Assembly (NCBI RefSeq): GCF_003813905.1
Contig: NZ_RPFJ01000003.1
Coordinates: 5,001 to 69,000 of the forward strand
Source: Aureibaculum marinum
Lineage (GTDB): Bacteria > Bacteroidota > Bacteroidia > Flavobacteriales > Flavobacteriaceae
Direction of reading: 5' to 3'
Length of the DNA stretch: 64,000 nucleotides
Shown: in pieces, positions 43,809 through 52,038 of the stretch
Numbering within the stretch: position 1 is the stretch's first letter
Layout of the letters: the number at the start of each line of letters is the position of its first letter
Notes under the pieces: generated by a model
Told to the model about the DNA's origin: nothing
The model's input: only the letters and a program-made list of their open reading frames with translations
Databases searched by the model: none
Program-made: the position numbers and the translations under genes

Positions 43809-43889
43809 GAATTTTAAAGTACTTATAGTAACTGACCTATAAAGAGAAGTAAATGTACCTTTTATAAGAGTACATGAAAAAATGGTATA

Positions 43890-44624
43890 CTAGTTTAATG
43901 TTAATAAAGCATTCTTAGAAATTGATTTTTCTAAAATAATCACATTTTCTTTGTAAGTTTTTGAAAATGGAATGGCAAAACTATTCTGTTTAATGGTACA
44001 TTTAGATTTACCAAAGTGAATTCTGGACACATAATTTTGATTAACAATATAACTATTATGTATACGGGTAAAATTTTCAGGTAAAATGCCTTCGAAGAAT
44101 TTTAGTGTTTTATATGCACTAATTGTATTGCCATCACTCATAAAAAAATCAGTGGATGTATTGTCTGCTTTTAAAAATAATATTTCATCCATTTCAATAA
44201 AACGATAGTCTTTATATGATTTTAAACACAATTTATTAGACGCTTGTTTGGGTTTTAACTTTAATCTAGCAATAGATTTACGCAGTTCAAAATCGTCAAC
44301 GGGTTTTAATATATAATCAAAAAAATTATTTTTCATACAATCATACGCTTTGTCTTTTGAAGTTGACAATGCAACAATATTTGGCAATTCACTAACATAT
44401 TTATAAAGTTCATTTACAAAACTAAATGCATTACTACTACATCCTTCACTATAATCTACATCAATAAAAACAATATCTGGTGTAAACTCTAAAATAGTAT
44501 CTAAAGATTTATTGTAACAATCTGAGCTACCTACACATACAAAGTTAACTGTGTTTTCAAAAAACTTATGAATTTTATTTATTGTTGATTTACTTCCGTC
44601 AATTATAGAATATCTGTTTTGCAT
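43890..44624 (-). CDS. LytTR-type response regulator, receiver partly degenerate
   Basis: A 244-aa regulator: a receiver-like domain (1-120) and a LytTR DNA-binding domain (about 145-240, with EMDEILFLKADNTSTDFFM and FTRIHNSYIVNQNYV). The phospho-acceptor D55 (VFIDVDYS) is present, but the usual acidic pair after the first strand is replaced (SIIDGSK), so phosphorylation may be altered. No kinase gene is adjacent; the pair at 40.6-43.4 kb is separate. A 9-bp inverted repeat lies 7 nt upstream and a 50-bp palindrome 76 nt upstream, both possible control sites. Confidence 0.85.
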   Translation of the reverse strand: MQNRYSIIDGSKSTINKIHKFFENTVNFVCVGSSDCYNKSLDTILEFTPDIVFIDVDYSEGCSSNAFSFVNELYKYVSELPNIVALSTSKDKAYDCMKNNFFDYILKPVDDFELRKSIARLKLKPKQASNKLCLKSYKDYRFIEMDEILFLKADNTSTDFFMSDGNTISAYKTLKFFEGILPENFTRIHNSYIVNQNYVSRIHFGKSKCTIKQNSFAIPFSKTYKENVIILEKSISKNALLTLN

Positions 44625-44631
44625 AGACCCT

Positions 44632-44652
44632 TAATTTAGTTTCACTAAATTA
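44632..44652 (-). promoter_or_regulatory. Inverted repeat just before the LytTR gene
   Basis: TAATTTAGT (44632-44640) and ACTAAATTA (44644-44652) form a perfect 9-bp inverted repeat with a 3-nt spacer, 7 nt before the start codon. It would form a hairpin in the leader or serve as a dimeric operator, perhaps for autoregulation. Confidence 0.45.
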
Positions 44653-44700
44653 CACAGTTAATTTATTTTATACCCGTCATTTAACCGCAAAATATCCTTT

Positions 44701-44750
44701 AAAAAACCGCAAAATTTTACGGTTTAAACCGTAAAATTTTGCGGTTTTTT
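44701..44750. repeat. Perfect 50-bp palindrome
   Basis: 44701-44725 is the exact reverse complement of 44726-44750, with no loop. Six A and six T at the ends give T-tracts on both strands. Nested outside it, AAAATATCC (44689-44697) pairs with GGATATTTT (44765-44773). The unit ACCGCAAAAT occurs in the palindrome and again at 44684-44693. It is longer than any terminator stem elsewhere in the window and adjoins the LytTR gene. It may be a bidirectional terminator, a regulator site or a mobile-element trace. Confidence 0.9.
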
Positions 44751-44807
44751 TTATAAAATTATGCGGATATTTTTTAAATAATATCAACAAGATGTCGTTA
44801 TATTTGT

Positions 44808-44962
44808 AACAAATTAAAACAATACATACACAGCTAAACACATTATGTATAATATAGTCCATACCCAATTGATTTACTTACCTAAATTTCCACTTATTAC
44901 AAAGGAGGTAAAGTTTATTCATAGCAAATCTTTACTCTAAGTCATTGGGATGGACTTTTTTT
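44808..44962 (+). ncRNA. Candidate structured RNA with terminal stem and T-tract
   Basis: AGTCCAT-CCCAAT (44856-44869, one bulge) pairs with ATTGGG-ATGGACT (44945-44956 region), closing about 75 nt, and is followed by seven T. A -7-like TATATTTG is at 44799-44806. Inside, TTACCT (44878-44883) can pair with AGGTAA (44906-44911), which lies in a perfect Shine-Dalgarno-like AAAGGAGG. A 31-codon ATG frame (44845-44940) also spans it but resembles nothing. Promoter -33 is not evident. I rate an untranslated RNA as more likely than a peptide. Confidence 0.4.
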
Positions 44963-45042
44963 ACATCAAAGTAAAAAGGGGAATTGTGATTTTTGCGAAA
45001 ACAATTGCTTTTTAATCAATTTGTTTTAATAAGGGAGTTAGT

Positions 45043-45078
45043 GTAATAGAGATTCGAAAGAATCTCTATTACTTTTTT
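45043..45078 (+). terminator. Strong hairpin with GAAA loop and T-tract
   Basis: GTAATAGAGATTC (45043-45055) pairs perfectly with 45060-45072 around a GAAA tetraloop, then TTTTTT. It acts only on the plus strand, yet no annotated plus-strand gene precedes it, so it implies a short transcript starting within 44.8-45.0 kb. An imperfect hairpin, AAAACAATTG with CAATTTGTTTT, lies just upstream at about 44998-45028. Confidence 0.85.
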
Positions 45079-45107
45079 AGAGAGATTTTTTTAAACTTAC
45101 TTAATTT

Positions 45108-45248
45108 ATGAAAAATAAATCAACCCTATTTCTTGTATGAGGAGTAATTATTAAAATTTCTAAAATAGAAACATACTCCAATATCTTTTTGACAATAGGT
45201 TTAGTTTTAGAAATTACGGCTGGTATTTTACCACACACTAAAAAATAA
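45108..45248 (+). pseudogene. Small membrane-protein frame interrupted by TGA
   Basis: An ATG at 45108 opens MKNKSTLFLV, then TGA at 45138-45140, and the same frame continues for 35 codons (GVIIKISKIETYSNIFLTIG, then LVLEITAGILPHTKK) to TAA at 45246-45248. Together they look like a 46-residue protein with two hydrophobic segments, similar in style to small flavobacterial membrane proteins. A single GGA-to-TGA change would explain the break. It could also be chance continuation, so the call is tentative. Confidence 0.4.
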
Positions 45249-45262
45249 AACCTATTTACTAA

Positions 45263-46216
45263 TTACTTGAAAAAACTATCCACAAACTCAAATTTATTAA
45301 AAACTTGAAGATCTTCTATCTTTTCACCAACACCAATATATTTAACTGGTATTTTAAATTGATCAGAAATACCAATAACAACTCCTCCTTTAGCCGTTCC
45401 GTCCAATTTAGTAACTGCTAGAGAGGTAACTTCGGTAGCTTTAGTAAATTGTTTTGCCTGTTCAAATGCATTTTGACCTGTAGAGCCGTCTAAAACTAAC
45501 AAAACATCATGTGGGGCATTATCAACAACTTTTTGCATAACGCGTTTAATTTTAGAAAGCTCATTCATTAAATTTACTTTGTTATGTAAACGTCCTGCTG
45601 TATCAATAATAACCACATCAGCATTTTGATTAACTGCAGATTTTACTGTATCGAAAGCGACAGATGCTGGATCACTACCCATTTTTTGTTTTACTATAGG
45701 CACATCAACTCTGTCAGCCCAAACCTGTAGCTGATCTATGGCAGCAGCTCTAAAAGTATCTGCAGCACCTAATACTACCTTTAATCCTTGTTTTTTAAAT
45801 TGAGAAGCTAATTTTCCTATTGTTGTTGTTTTTCCCACTCCATTTACTCCAACTACCATTAAAACGTAAGGTTTTTTGTCTTTAGGTATTGTAAATTCAG
45901 TTTCATTACCAACATTTGTTTCTGCTAGCAAACCAGCTATTTCTTCTCTTAGAATCTTATTGAGTTCGTCAGTTCCTAAATATTTGTCTTTTGCAACTCT
46001 AGCCTCAATTCTTTCAATAATTTTTAACGTTGTAGCAACACCAACATCAGAAGAAACCAATACTTCTTCTAAGTTATCCAAAACATCATCATCAACTTTA
46101 GATTTACCCGCTACAGCTTTAGATAATTTAGAAAAAAAAGTAGTTTTACTTTTTTCTAACCCTTTATCTAAGGTTTCCTTCTTTTCTTTCGAAAATATTT
46201 TTTTAAATAAGCTCAT
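45263..46216 (-). CDS. ftsY: Signal recognition particle receptor FtsY
   Basis: The SRP receptor GTPase that delivers ribosome-nascent chains to the Sec translocon. The 317-aa protein has the NG domains only: N helices (about 20-90), G1 GVNGVGKTTTIGKLA, DTFRAAA, G3 DTAGR and TKLDGTAKGG. The acidic A domain of E. coli FtsY is absent, as is usual for Bacteroidota. It lies 159 nt downstream of DUF4295 on the same strand, with a terminator between them. Confidence 0.96.
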   Translation of the reverse strand: MSLFKKIFSKEKKETLDKGLEKSKTTFFSKLSKAVAGKSKVDDDVLDNLEEVLVSSDVGVATTLKIIERIEARVAKDKYLGTDELNKILREEIAGLLAETNVGNETEFTIPKDKKPYVLMVVGVNGVGKTTTIGKLASQFKKQGLKVVLGAADTFRAAAIDQLQVWADRVDVPIVKQKMGSDPASVAFDTVKSAVNQNADVVIIDTAGRLHNKVNLMNELSKIKRVMQKVVDNAPHDVLLVLDGSTGQNAFEQAKQFTKATEVTSLAVTKLDGTAKGGVVIGISDQFKIPVKYIGVGEKIEDLQVFNKFEFVDSFFK

Positions 46217-46309
46217 TGTTTAATGCTATTGGTTATTTTTATTTAATTTATTAACCACACCTATTGGCACAGCAGGTTGAAAGAATTCTGATATTAAACT
46301 TTCCATACA

Positions 46310-46353
46310 AATATAAAAAACAAAAGCTACTTTCAAATAAATGAAAGTAGCTT
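46310..46353 (-). terminator. Terminator after rpmB-rpmG-DUF4295
   Basis: AAGCTACTTTCA (46324-46335) pairs perfectly with 46342-46353. On the minus strand the stem is followed by TTTTG and a run of T, so it ends the ribosomal-protein operon before ftsY. Confidence 0.85.
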
Positions 46354-46375
46354 CGTAATAATTTATAGTAAAAGA

Positions 46376-46528
46376 TTATTTTTTATTAAAAAAATCGTTT
46401 ACTTGAGTTGGATCTATAATTGTTTCAACAAAACTGTAAGCCCCTGTTTTAGGAGATTTTACCATTTTTACTGCTTTTGTCAATCTTTTTGAGCCTGTTT
46501 GTAACGATGCTACTGATTTCTTTGCCAT
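46376..46528 (-). CDS. DUF4295 family small protein
   Basis: A 50-aa basic protein beginning MAKKSVASLQTGSKRLTKAV and ending in the segment FVETIIDPTQVNDFFNKK. It matches the DUF4295 family, which is confined to Bacteroidota and nearly always follows rpmB and rpmG, as it does here (75 nt after rpmG). Its size, charge and location suggest a ribosome-associated protein, but no function is established. Confidence 0.9.
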   Translation of the reverse strand: MAKKSVASLQTGSKRLTKAVKMVKSPKTGAYSFVETIIDPTQVNDFFNKK

Positions 46529-46603
46529 AATTTAAATATTATTTGAAATTTTATTCTAAAAATTTCTAAATGATTAATTGAAATTTTATTCTAAAATTCC
46601 GAA

Positions 46604-46789
46604 TTATTTAATCTCTTTATGAATAGTCATTTTCTTCAAGATTGGATTGTATTTTTTCAATTCCATTCTATCAGGAGTATTCTTCTTATTTTTTGTGGTA
46701 ATATACCTAGAAGTACCTGGTTTACCACTTTCTTTATGTTCAGTACATTCTAAAATAACCTGAATTCTATTACCTTTACCTTTTGCCAT
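46604..46789 (-). CDS. rpmG: 50S ribosomal protein L33
   Basis: A 61-aa large-subunit protein. It has the L33 pattern [20 protein letters not shown] and [19 protein letters not shown]. Only one cysteine (C15) is present, so this is the zinc-free (C-minus) form. It lies 6 nt after rpmB in the same operon. Confidence 0.96.
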   Translation of the reverse strand: MAKGKGNRIQVILECTEHKESGKPGTSRYITTKNKKNTPDRMELKKYNPILKKMTIHKEIK

Positions 46790-46795
46790 TGTATT

Positions 46796-47035
46796 CTATT
46801 TTTTCAAAAAGCCATTAGCTCTGGCTTCTTTAATTACAGCAGATATGCCTTTTTTATTAATATTTTTTAAAGCCGATGCAGACACTTTTAATGTAATCCA
46901 CTTATCTTCTTCAGGAATATAAAAACGCTTCTTCATTAAATTAGCGTCAAATTTTCTCTTAGTTTTATTCATGGAGTGAGAAACATTGTTTCCTACCATG
47001 GCTTTTTTTCCTGTTAACTCACAAACTCTTGACAT
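46796..47035 (-). CDS. rpmB: 50S ribosomal protein L28
   Basis: A 79-aa large-subunit protein with the L28 N-terminus MSRVCELTGKKAMVGNNVSH and the segment NLMKKRFYIPEEDKWITLKV. It is the first gene of the rpmB-rpmG-DUF4295 operon. Confidence 0.96.
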   Translation of the reverse strand: MSRVCELTGKKAMVGNNVSHSMNKTKRKFDANLMKKRFYIPEEDKWITLKVSASALKNINKKGISAVIKEARANGFLKK

Positions 47036-47109
47036 TTTCTAAACTTTAAATGTGTTAATTCTAAACGAGGTGCAAAAATAATAAATAAATTGAATTTACA
47101 AACAAAAAT

Positions 47110-48360
47110 TTAAGTGTTTTTTAATAAGATATTTTTTAATATTTCTAATGCCTTCATTGTAGCTCCTTCAATTACCTTCTCTCGAGGTTGACCAAAATTA
47201 AATTCCTTCGTAATAATATTGTCTGTTGTAGCAATACTTATAAAAACAATTCCAATCGACTTGTCTGTATCATCTTTAGTGGGCCCTGCATTTCCTGTTA
47301 CTGCAATTGCATAATCTGTTTTATATAATTGTTGAACTCCCCGTGCCATTTCTTCTGCCACAGCAGCACTAACAACAGAATATTTTTTAATAGTATTTTC
47401 AGAAACTCCTAAAAAATCGGTTTTTATACGTTTATTATAACAAACAACTGAACCAATAAAATATTTAGAAGCTCCTGCTACAGAAGTTATCTGTTTAGCA
47501 ATACTTCCTCCAGTACAACTTTCAGCAGTTGCTACGGTTTTATTTTTTTCTACAAGTAATTTACCTATTAAAGTTTCTATAGAATCTTCTTCTTCAAACC
47601 CAACAAAAATATCGCTAACATAGCTGATCAATTCTTTTTCAAGCTTTAGCACTTCGGCTTTAAGCATTTTTTTATCAAATCCTTTGGCCGTCAATCGCAA
47701 TCTCACATTACCTAGATTAGGCAAATAAGCTAATTTAACATTATTAGGTAGCGTATCTTCCCATTCGTCTAACCTATTTGCAATAGCACTTTCCCCCAAT
47801 CCATAAGTTAGTAAGGTTCTATGTAATATATAAGGACGATTGTATTTTTTTTGAAGAAAAGGAAGAACTTCATTAGAAATTAACCCTTTCATTTCATAAG
47901 GTACACCTGGCAATGAAATAAACACTTTATTATTTTTAGTTAATAACATACCAGGAGCAGTACCAAAACTATTATGTAAAACCAACGCCTTTGAAGGAAC
48001 TAATGCTTGTTGACGATTAATATTTGAAATTGGAGTGGTTATATACTTTTTAAATAAATTTTCAATGTGTTCTAAAACAGCATCATTCTGAACCAACTCA
48101 TCTTTAAAATATTGACAAATTGTATACTTAGTAATATCATCTTTAGTGGGTCCTAAACCTCCAGTAATAATGATAATATCTGCATTTTCTTCTGCTTCTT
48201 TTAGTGATTTTAAAATGTGTTCTTTATCATCTTGTACTGATGTAATTTGATAAACAGAAACTCCTATTCTATTTAATTCTTTAGCTATAAATGCAGAGTT
48301 AGTATCTACAATCTGTCCGATAAGTATTTCATCTCCTATAGTAATTATTTCTGCATTCAA
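47110..48360 (-). CDS. cinA: CinA-like nicotinamide-nucleotide amidase
   Basis: Hydrolyses nicotinamide mononucleotide for NAD recycling and may have an ADP-ribose pyrophosphatase activity. The 416-aa protein has the N-terminal MoCF/COG1058 domain (EIITIGDEILIGQIVDTNSA, ITGGLGPTKDD) and the C-terminal amidase domain (TAESCTGGSIAKQITSVAGA, AVTGNAGPTKDD). The start that fits the family is TTG 48360; the nearest ATG is in another frame. It is divergent from an M28 peptidase gene. Confidence 0.93.
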   Translation of the reverse strand: MNAEIITIGDEILIGQIVDTNSAFIAKELNRIGVSVYQITSVQDDKEHILKSLKEAEENADIIIITGGLGPTKDDITKYTICQYFKDELVQNDAVLEHIENLFKKYITTPISNINRQQALVPSKALVLHNSFGTAPGMLLTKNNKVFISLPGVPYEMKGLISNEVLPFLQKKYNRPYILHRTLLTYGLGESAIANRLDEWEDTLPNNVKLAYLPNLGNVRLRLTAKGFDKKMLKAEVLKLEKELISYVSDIFVGFEEEDSIETLIGKLLVEKNKTVATAESCTGGSIAKQITSVAGASKYFIGSVVCYNKRIKTDFLGVSENTIKKYSVVSAAVAEEMARGVQQLYKTDYAIAVTGNAGPTKDDTDKSIGIVFISIATTDNIITKEFNFGQPREKVIEGATMKALEILKNILLKNT

Positions 48361-48466
48361 ATTAATATTGTTTAAAAATGACTGACAAAGATAATCAAGT
48401 CTTTTTAATCTTAATCGTTATTACTTTAGAAGTATTTACATATATTTACCTCAAAATGTATCCTTT

Positions 48467-49933
48467 ATGAAAAAAGTTATTCTTTTCCCCGCCTTTTTAT
48501 TGGTCTTTTTGACATGCACTTCTCAAACCGATGTTGATAAAGTAAATGAAACCGTTTCTAAAAATGATATTGAGGGTCACATTTACTTCTTAGCTTCTGA
48601 TGAATTAAAAGGTAGAGAAACTGGTACAACTGAAATTGATATTGCTGCTTCATACTTAGCTAATTCATTTCGAAGATATGGTGTTAAACCTGCTAATAAT
48701 GGAAGTTATTATCAATCCGTTGAACTTGAAAAAACAAGTGCAGCAAATAATATTAAAGCAGAATTAAACACTTTAAAATCAAACCATTTACTTCCATTAT
48801 CTGCAAGAAATTTTAATTTTACTGGTGATGCTATTTTCTTAAACTACGGCTTAAAAGACGACTATAAAAACAAAAATGTAAAAGGGAAATTAGTTGTAGT
48901 AAAAGCAGGAACAGCCGAAAAAAGTGATGCTAGATCATCATTTAGAGCGGCAGGAAACAAAAGAAAAATAGCTTCAGAACATGGAGCCGCAGGCCTTATA
49001 GAATTAAGTAATGCAGATGACACCACATGGAAACAATTATCAGGTTATTTTGGTAATGAAAAAATTGATCTAAAAAGTGATGACACAAAAAGTCTTGTAC
49101 ACGTTTGGCTTCAAGATGCGGAAAAACGCATTGAGAAAGAGCTAATTTCAAGCAAAAAAATATCTGGAAAATTAAGTGTATCCGGAATTGTAAAATCCGC
49201 TGTTCCATCCAGAAATGTAGTCGGAATTGTTGAAGGTACTGATCCAAAACTAAAAGATGAATATATTATTTATTCTGCACATTACGATCATATTGGTATT
49301 GGAGAACCTAATGCCGAAAATGATTCCATATACAATGGAGCTAGAGACAATGCCGTTGGCACAGTTACCGTGCTAAGTGCAGCGAAAAATATTGCTAAAT
49401 ACCCTACAAAAAGATCTGCTTTATTTATATTATTTACAGGTGAAGAAAAAGGCTTACTAGGAAGCAAATGGTATGTAGAACACCCTATTATACCACTAAA
49501 GCAGATGGTTTACTGCTTTAATAGCGATAATGGAGGGTATAATGATACATCTATAGCTACAATTGTAGGGTTAAATAGAACTACAGCCGGTAAACATATT
49601 AGTAATGCTGTTTCTGAATTTGGTTTAAAAGCCATTGACGATCCCGCTGGAGAACAAGGTCTTTTTGACCGATCTGATAATGTGAATTTTGCTGCAAAAG
49701 GTATTCCTGCTCCAACCTTTAGCCTTGGGTTTACAGCTTTTGATAAAGAAATTAATAAATATTATCATAAAACCTCTGACAATCCTGAGACTTTAGACTA
49801 TGATTATTTAGAAAAATTCTTTAAATCTTATGTAATGGCTTGTAGACTTATTGCCAACGACCCTAAAACTCCTTTCTGGATTGAAGGTGATAAATATTAT
49901 GAGATAGGTAAAAAGTTATATACCATGAAATAA
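48467..49933 (+). CDS. Exported M28-family zinc aminopeptidase
   Basis: A 488-aa peptidase with an N-terminal signal peptide that could be a lipoprotein signal (VFLTC, C17). An apical PA-like region (about 120-200) is followed by the M28 domain: HYDHIG and NGARDNAVGT carry zinc ligands, GEEKG the catalytic glutamates, and HKTSDNPETLD the last histidine ligand. It is predicted to act in the periplasm or on the cell surface on peptides. It converges with the CYTH gene, 15 nt apart. Confidence 0.9.
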   Translation: MKKVILFPAFLLVFLTCTSQTDVDKVNETVSKNDIEGHIYFLASDELKGRETGTTEIDIAASYLANSFRRYGVKPANNGSYYQSVELEKTSAANNIKAELNTLKSNHLLPLSARNFNFTGDAIFLNYGLKDDYKNKNVKGKLVVVKAGTAEKSDARSSFRAAGNKRKIASEHGAAGLIELSNADDTTWKQLSGYFGNEKIDLKSDDTKSLVHVWLQDAEKRIEKELISSKKISGKLSVSGIVKSAVPSRNVVGIVEGTDPKLKDEYIIYSAHYDHIGIGEPNAENDSIYNGARDNAVGTVTVLSAAKNIAKYPTKRSALFILFTGEEKGLLGSKWYVEHPIIPLKQMVYCFNSDNGGYNDTSIATIVGLNRTTAGKHISNAVSEFGLKAIDDPAGEQGLFDRSDNVNFAAKGIPAPTFSLGFTAFDKEINKYYHKTSDNPETLDYDYLEKFFKSYVMACRLIANDPKTPFWIEGDKYYEIGKKLYTMK

Positions 49934-49948
49934 AAACGTTTACAGTTT

Positions 49949-50419
49949 TCACCATAATTTATATGGATTTTTTACTAGAGACGAATTATAATATTTTGTA
50001 ATTCCTGTAACTTCTTTGCCTAACCATTCAGGCTTTGTAAAAGTTTCATTTTCTGAAATCAGCTCTATTTCTGCTATAATCAAACCATTGTTTTCTCCAT
50101 AAAACTCATCAACTTCAAAAGTATGGTTATCTGACTTTATATAGTATCTTGTTTTGTCTATAACACCTGGTTCACAAATTTTCAGCAAATTTAAAGCTTC
50201 TTCAACTTCAATCTCTTTTTCCCATTCAAACCGAGAGACTCCTGATGCATTACCTATTCCCTTAATAGTAATATATCCTAAATTTTCAATAACTCTAATC
50301 CGCACCGTACGTTCAGGAACAGAAGATAAAAACCCTTGAATAATTTTTTGCTTTTTTAATGCTTCATTTTTAAAAGCATCATTTTTTACTAAAAATTTAC
50401 GTTCAATTTCTAAAGCCAT
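49949..50419 (-). CDS. CYTH-domain (class IV adenylate cyclase/thiamine triphosphatase-like) protein
   Basis: A 156-aa protein with the CYTH signature EIERKF at residues 4-9 and the charged strands typical of the triphosphate tunnel fold (TVRIRVI, YITIKG, RFEWEKEIEV, EVDEFYG). Family members hydrolyse inorganic or thiamine triphosphate or bind polyphosphate. A tunnel with polyphosphate chemistry may relate to the PPK2 gene at 57.5 kb, but they are not linked. It lies 66 nt after the FAH gene. Confidence 0.88.
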   Translation of the reverse strand: MALEIERKFLVKNDAFKNEALKKQKIIQGFLSSVPERTVRIRVIENLGYITIKGIGNASGVSRFEWEKEIEVEEALNLLKICEPGVIDKTRYYIKSDNHTFEVDEFYGENNGLIIAEIELISENETFTKPEWLGKEVTGITKYYNSSLVKNPYKLW

Positions 50420-50485
50420 TAAGTTTTATTAAACTGTTCTACCTAGTAGAAACTTATTAAACAATAGACTAATCTAAATTTTATA

Positions 50486-51094
50486 CTACTTTATTTTTAC
50501 ATTAAAAGCTTCGTAATCTTTCAATTTACCAATTAAAATATCATTTTCACTTACCTTACCAACACCTGCAGGGGTTCCTGTAAAAATAATATCTCCTTTT
50601 TTTAAGGTAAAAAATTGTGAAACATAAGAAATCAACTCATCAATTTTCCACAACATAGCATTGGTATTACCATTTTGCACAACAATTTCATTTTTTATCA
50701 ATTGAAAAGGCAAATTATCAAGATTAAAATCTCCTTTAGGATAAAACTCACCTACAACAGCACTTCCATCAAAAGCTTTAGCTTTTTCCCATGGCAATCC
50801 TTTTTCTTTACTTTGAGCTTGGATATCACGAGCAGTAAAATCTATTCCCAATCCGATTTCATCATAATACTTATGAGCAAACTTAGATTCTATATGTTTA
50901 CCAACCTTATTTATTTTTACCAACACCTCAACTTCATAATGAATGTCATTAGAAAATGTAGGAATAAAAAATGGCATTTTTTTTGGTAATATAGCCGAAT
51001 CTGGTTTCAAAAAAACCACAGGATTTTCTGGCTTTTCATTTTCTAATTCTGCAATATGTTTTGCATAATTTCTTCCAATACAAATAATTTTCAT
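50486..51094 (-). CDS. Fumarylacetoacetate hydrolase family protein
   Basis: A 202-aa cytoplasmic enzyme of the FAH superfamily (YcgM/FAHD1-like). Conserved features are CIGRNYAKHIAEL, the metal ligands in HYEVEVLVKI, DFTARDIQ and the C-terminal FTGTPAGVGKVSENDIL. Relatives are acylpyruvate hydrolases or oxaloacetate decarboxylases; the exact substrate is open. It is the middle of the minus-strand group menB-purU-FAH-CYTH. Confidence 0.9.
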   Translation of the reverse strand: MKIICIGRNYAKHIAELENEKPENPVVFLKPDSAILPKKMPFFIPTFSNDIHYEVEVLVKINKVGKHIESKFAHKYYDEIGLGIDFTARDIQAQSKEKGLPWEKAKAFDGSAVVGEFYPKGDFNLDNLPFQLIKNEIVVQNGNTNAMLWKIDELISYVSQFFTLKKGDIIFTGTPAGVGKVSENDILIGKLKDYEAFNVKIK

Positions 51095-51129
51095 CTGTTT
51101 GTTGTTTTTTATTTAAACTAAAATCGTTT

Positions 51130-51999
51130 TCACTCTCCTGATTCTGGAAATACCACAGCCCTATTCTTTGATACGATTATTTGATTTTGAATATGACATT
51201 TTATGGCTTTAGCAAGCACCAAACGCTCAACATCTGCTCCAATACGCTTCAATGTTTGCGGAGTACAATCGTGTGTAACACGCTCTACTGCTTGCTCAAT
51301 AATAGGACCTTCATCTAAATCTTCAGTAGCATAATGTGCTGTGGCACCAATTAACTTCACTCCTCTTTCATAAGCTCTCTTATAAGGGTTAGCTCCTTGA
51401 AATGCAGGCAAAAAGGAATGATGAATATTTATTATTTTTTCAGGAAATTTATTGATAAAACTAGAAGATAAAATTTGCATATATCTAGCCATTACTATTA
51501 AATCAACTTTATTATCGTTAAGTAAATTTATTATTTCCTCTTCTTGTTTTTCTTTAGTATCCTTGGTTACAGGTAAATAATAATACGGAACATTAAACAT
51601 TTCTGCAATTGGCCGTAATTTTTCGTGATTACTTATAACCATTTTAACAGTACAATCTAAATCACCTTCTCTTTGCCTTTCCAAAATATCATATAAACAA
51701 TGTGATGCATGTGAGACTAAAATGGCTACATTTAACTTTTTATCACCATAATTTACAGACCATTTAAACCCTAACGGTTTTGCCAGTTCCAAAAATTTGG
51801 TTTCCAAGTCGCTTTTACTGATTTTGGTACCTTCTGCATTTAATCTAATACGCATAAAATACATATTCTCAATAGCATTTACATATTGCTGACAACTGAG
51901 AATATTAAACCCTTTACTATAAAAAAAGTTAGTAATTTTTGCTACTAACCCTTTATTATCTGGGCAACTAATTAAAAATGTTACAACTTGCGAATCCAT
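51130..51999 (-). CDS. purU: Formyltetrahydrofolate deformylase
   Basis: Releases formate from 10-formyltetrahydrofolate, balancing one-carbon pools and feeding formate to purine synthesis. The 289-aa protein has an N-terminal ACT domain (about 5-85, CPDNKGLVAKITNFFYSKGF) and a formyltransferase-like domain with INIHHSFLPAFQGANPY and the active-site D in DEGPIIEQ. It ends in TGA. It lies 39 nt after menB on the same strand. Confidence 0.94.
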   Translation of the reverse strand: MDSQVVTFLISCPDNKGLVAKITNFFYSKGFNILSCQQYVNAIENMYFMRIRLNAEGTKISKSDLETKFLELAKPLGFKWSVNYGDKKLNVAILVSHASHCLYDILERQREGDLDCTVKMVISNHEKLRPIAEMFNVPYYYLPVTKDTKEKQEEEIINLLNDNKVDLIVMARYMQILSSSFINKFPEKIINIHHSFLPAFQGANPYKRAYERGVKLIGATAHYATEDLDEGPIIEQAVERVTHDCTPQTLKRIGADVERLVLAKAIKCHIQNQIIVSKNRAVVFPESGE

Positions 52000-52038
52000 T
52001 TATTTTTAACATTAATTTATTAAAAACACCTATTTATT

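Larger units (their letters stand above)
44625..45262. other. Gene-poor region between the LytTR and ftsY genes
   Basis: This 638-bp stretch holds no intact recognisable gene. It contains the short inverted repeat, the 50-bp palindrome, the candidate structured RNA, a second strong hairpin with T-tract (45043-45078) and a broken small frame (45108-45248). The 192-nt minus-strand frame at 44677-44868 runs through the palindrome and is probably spurious. Confidence 0.7.

Noticed and set aside
44677-44868. Minus-strand frame of 63 codons
   Set aside because: It runs through the 50-bp palindrome, has no recognisable similarity and no promoter or ribosome site that fits.
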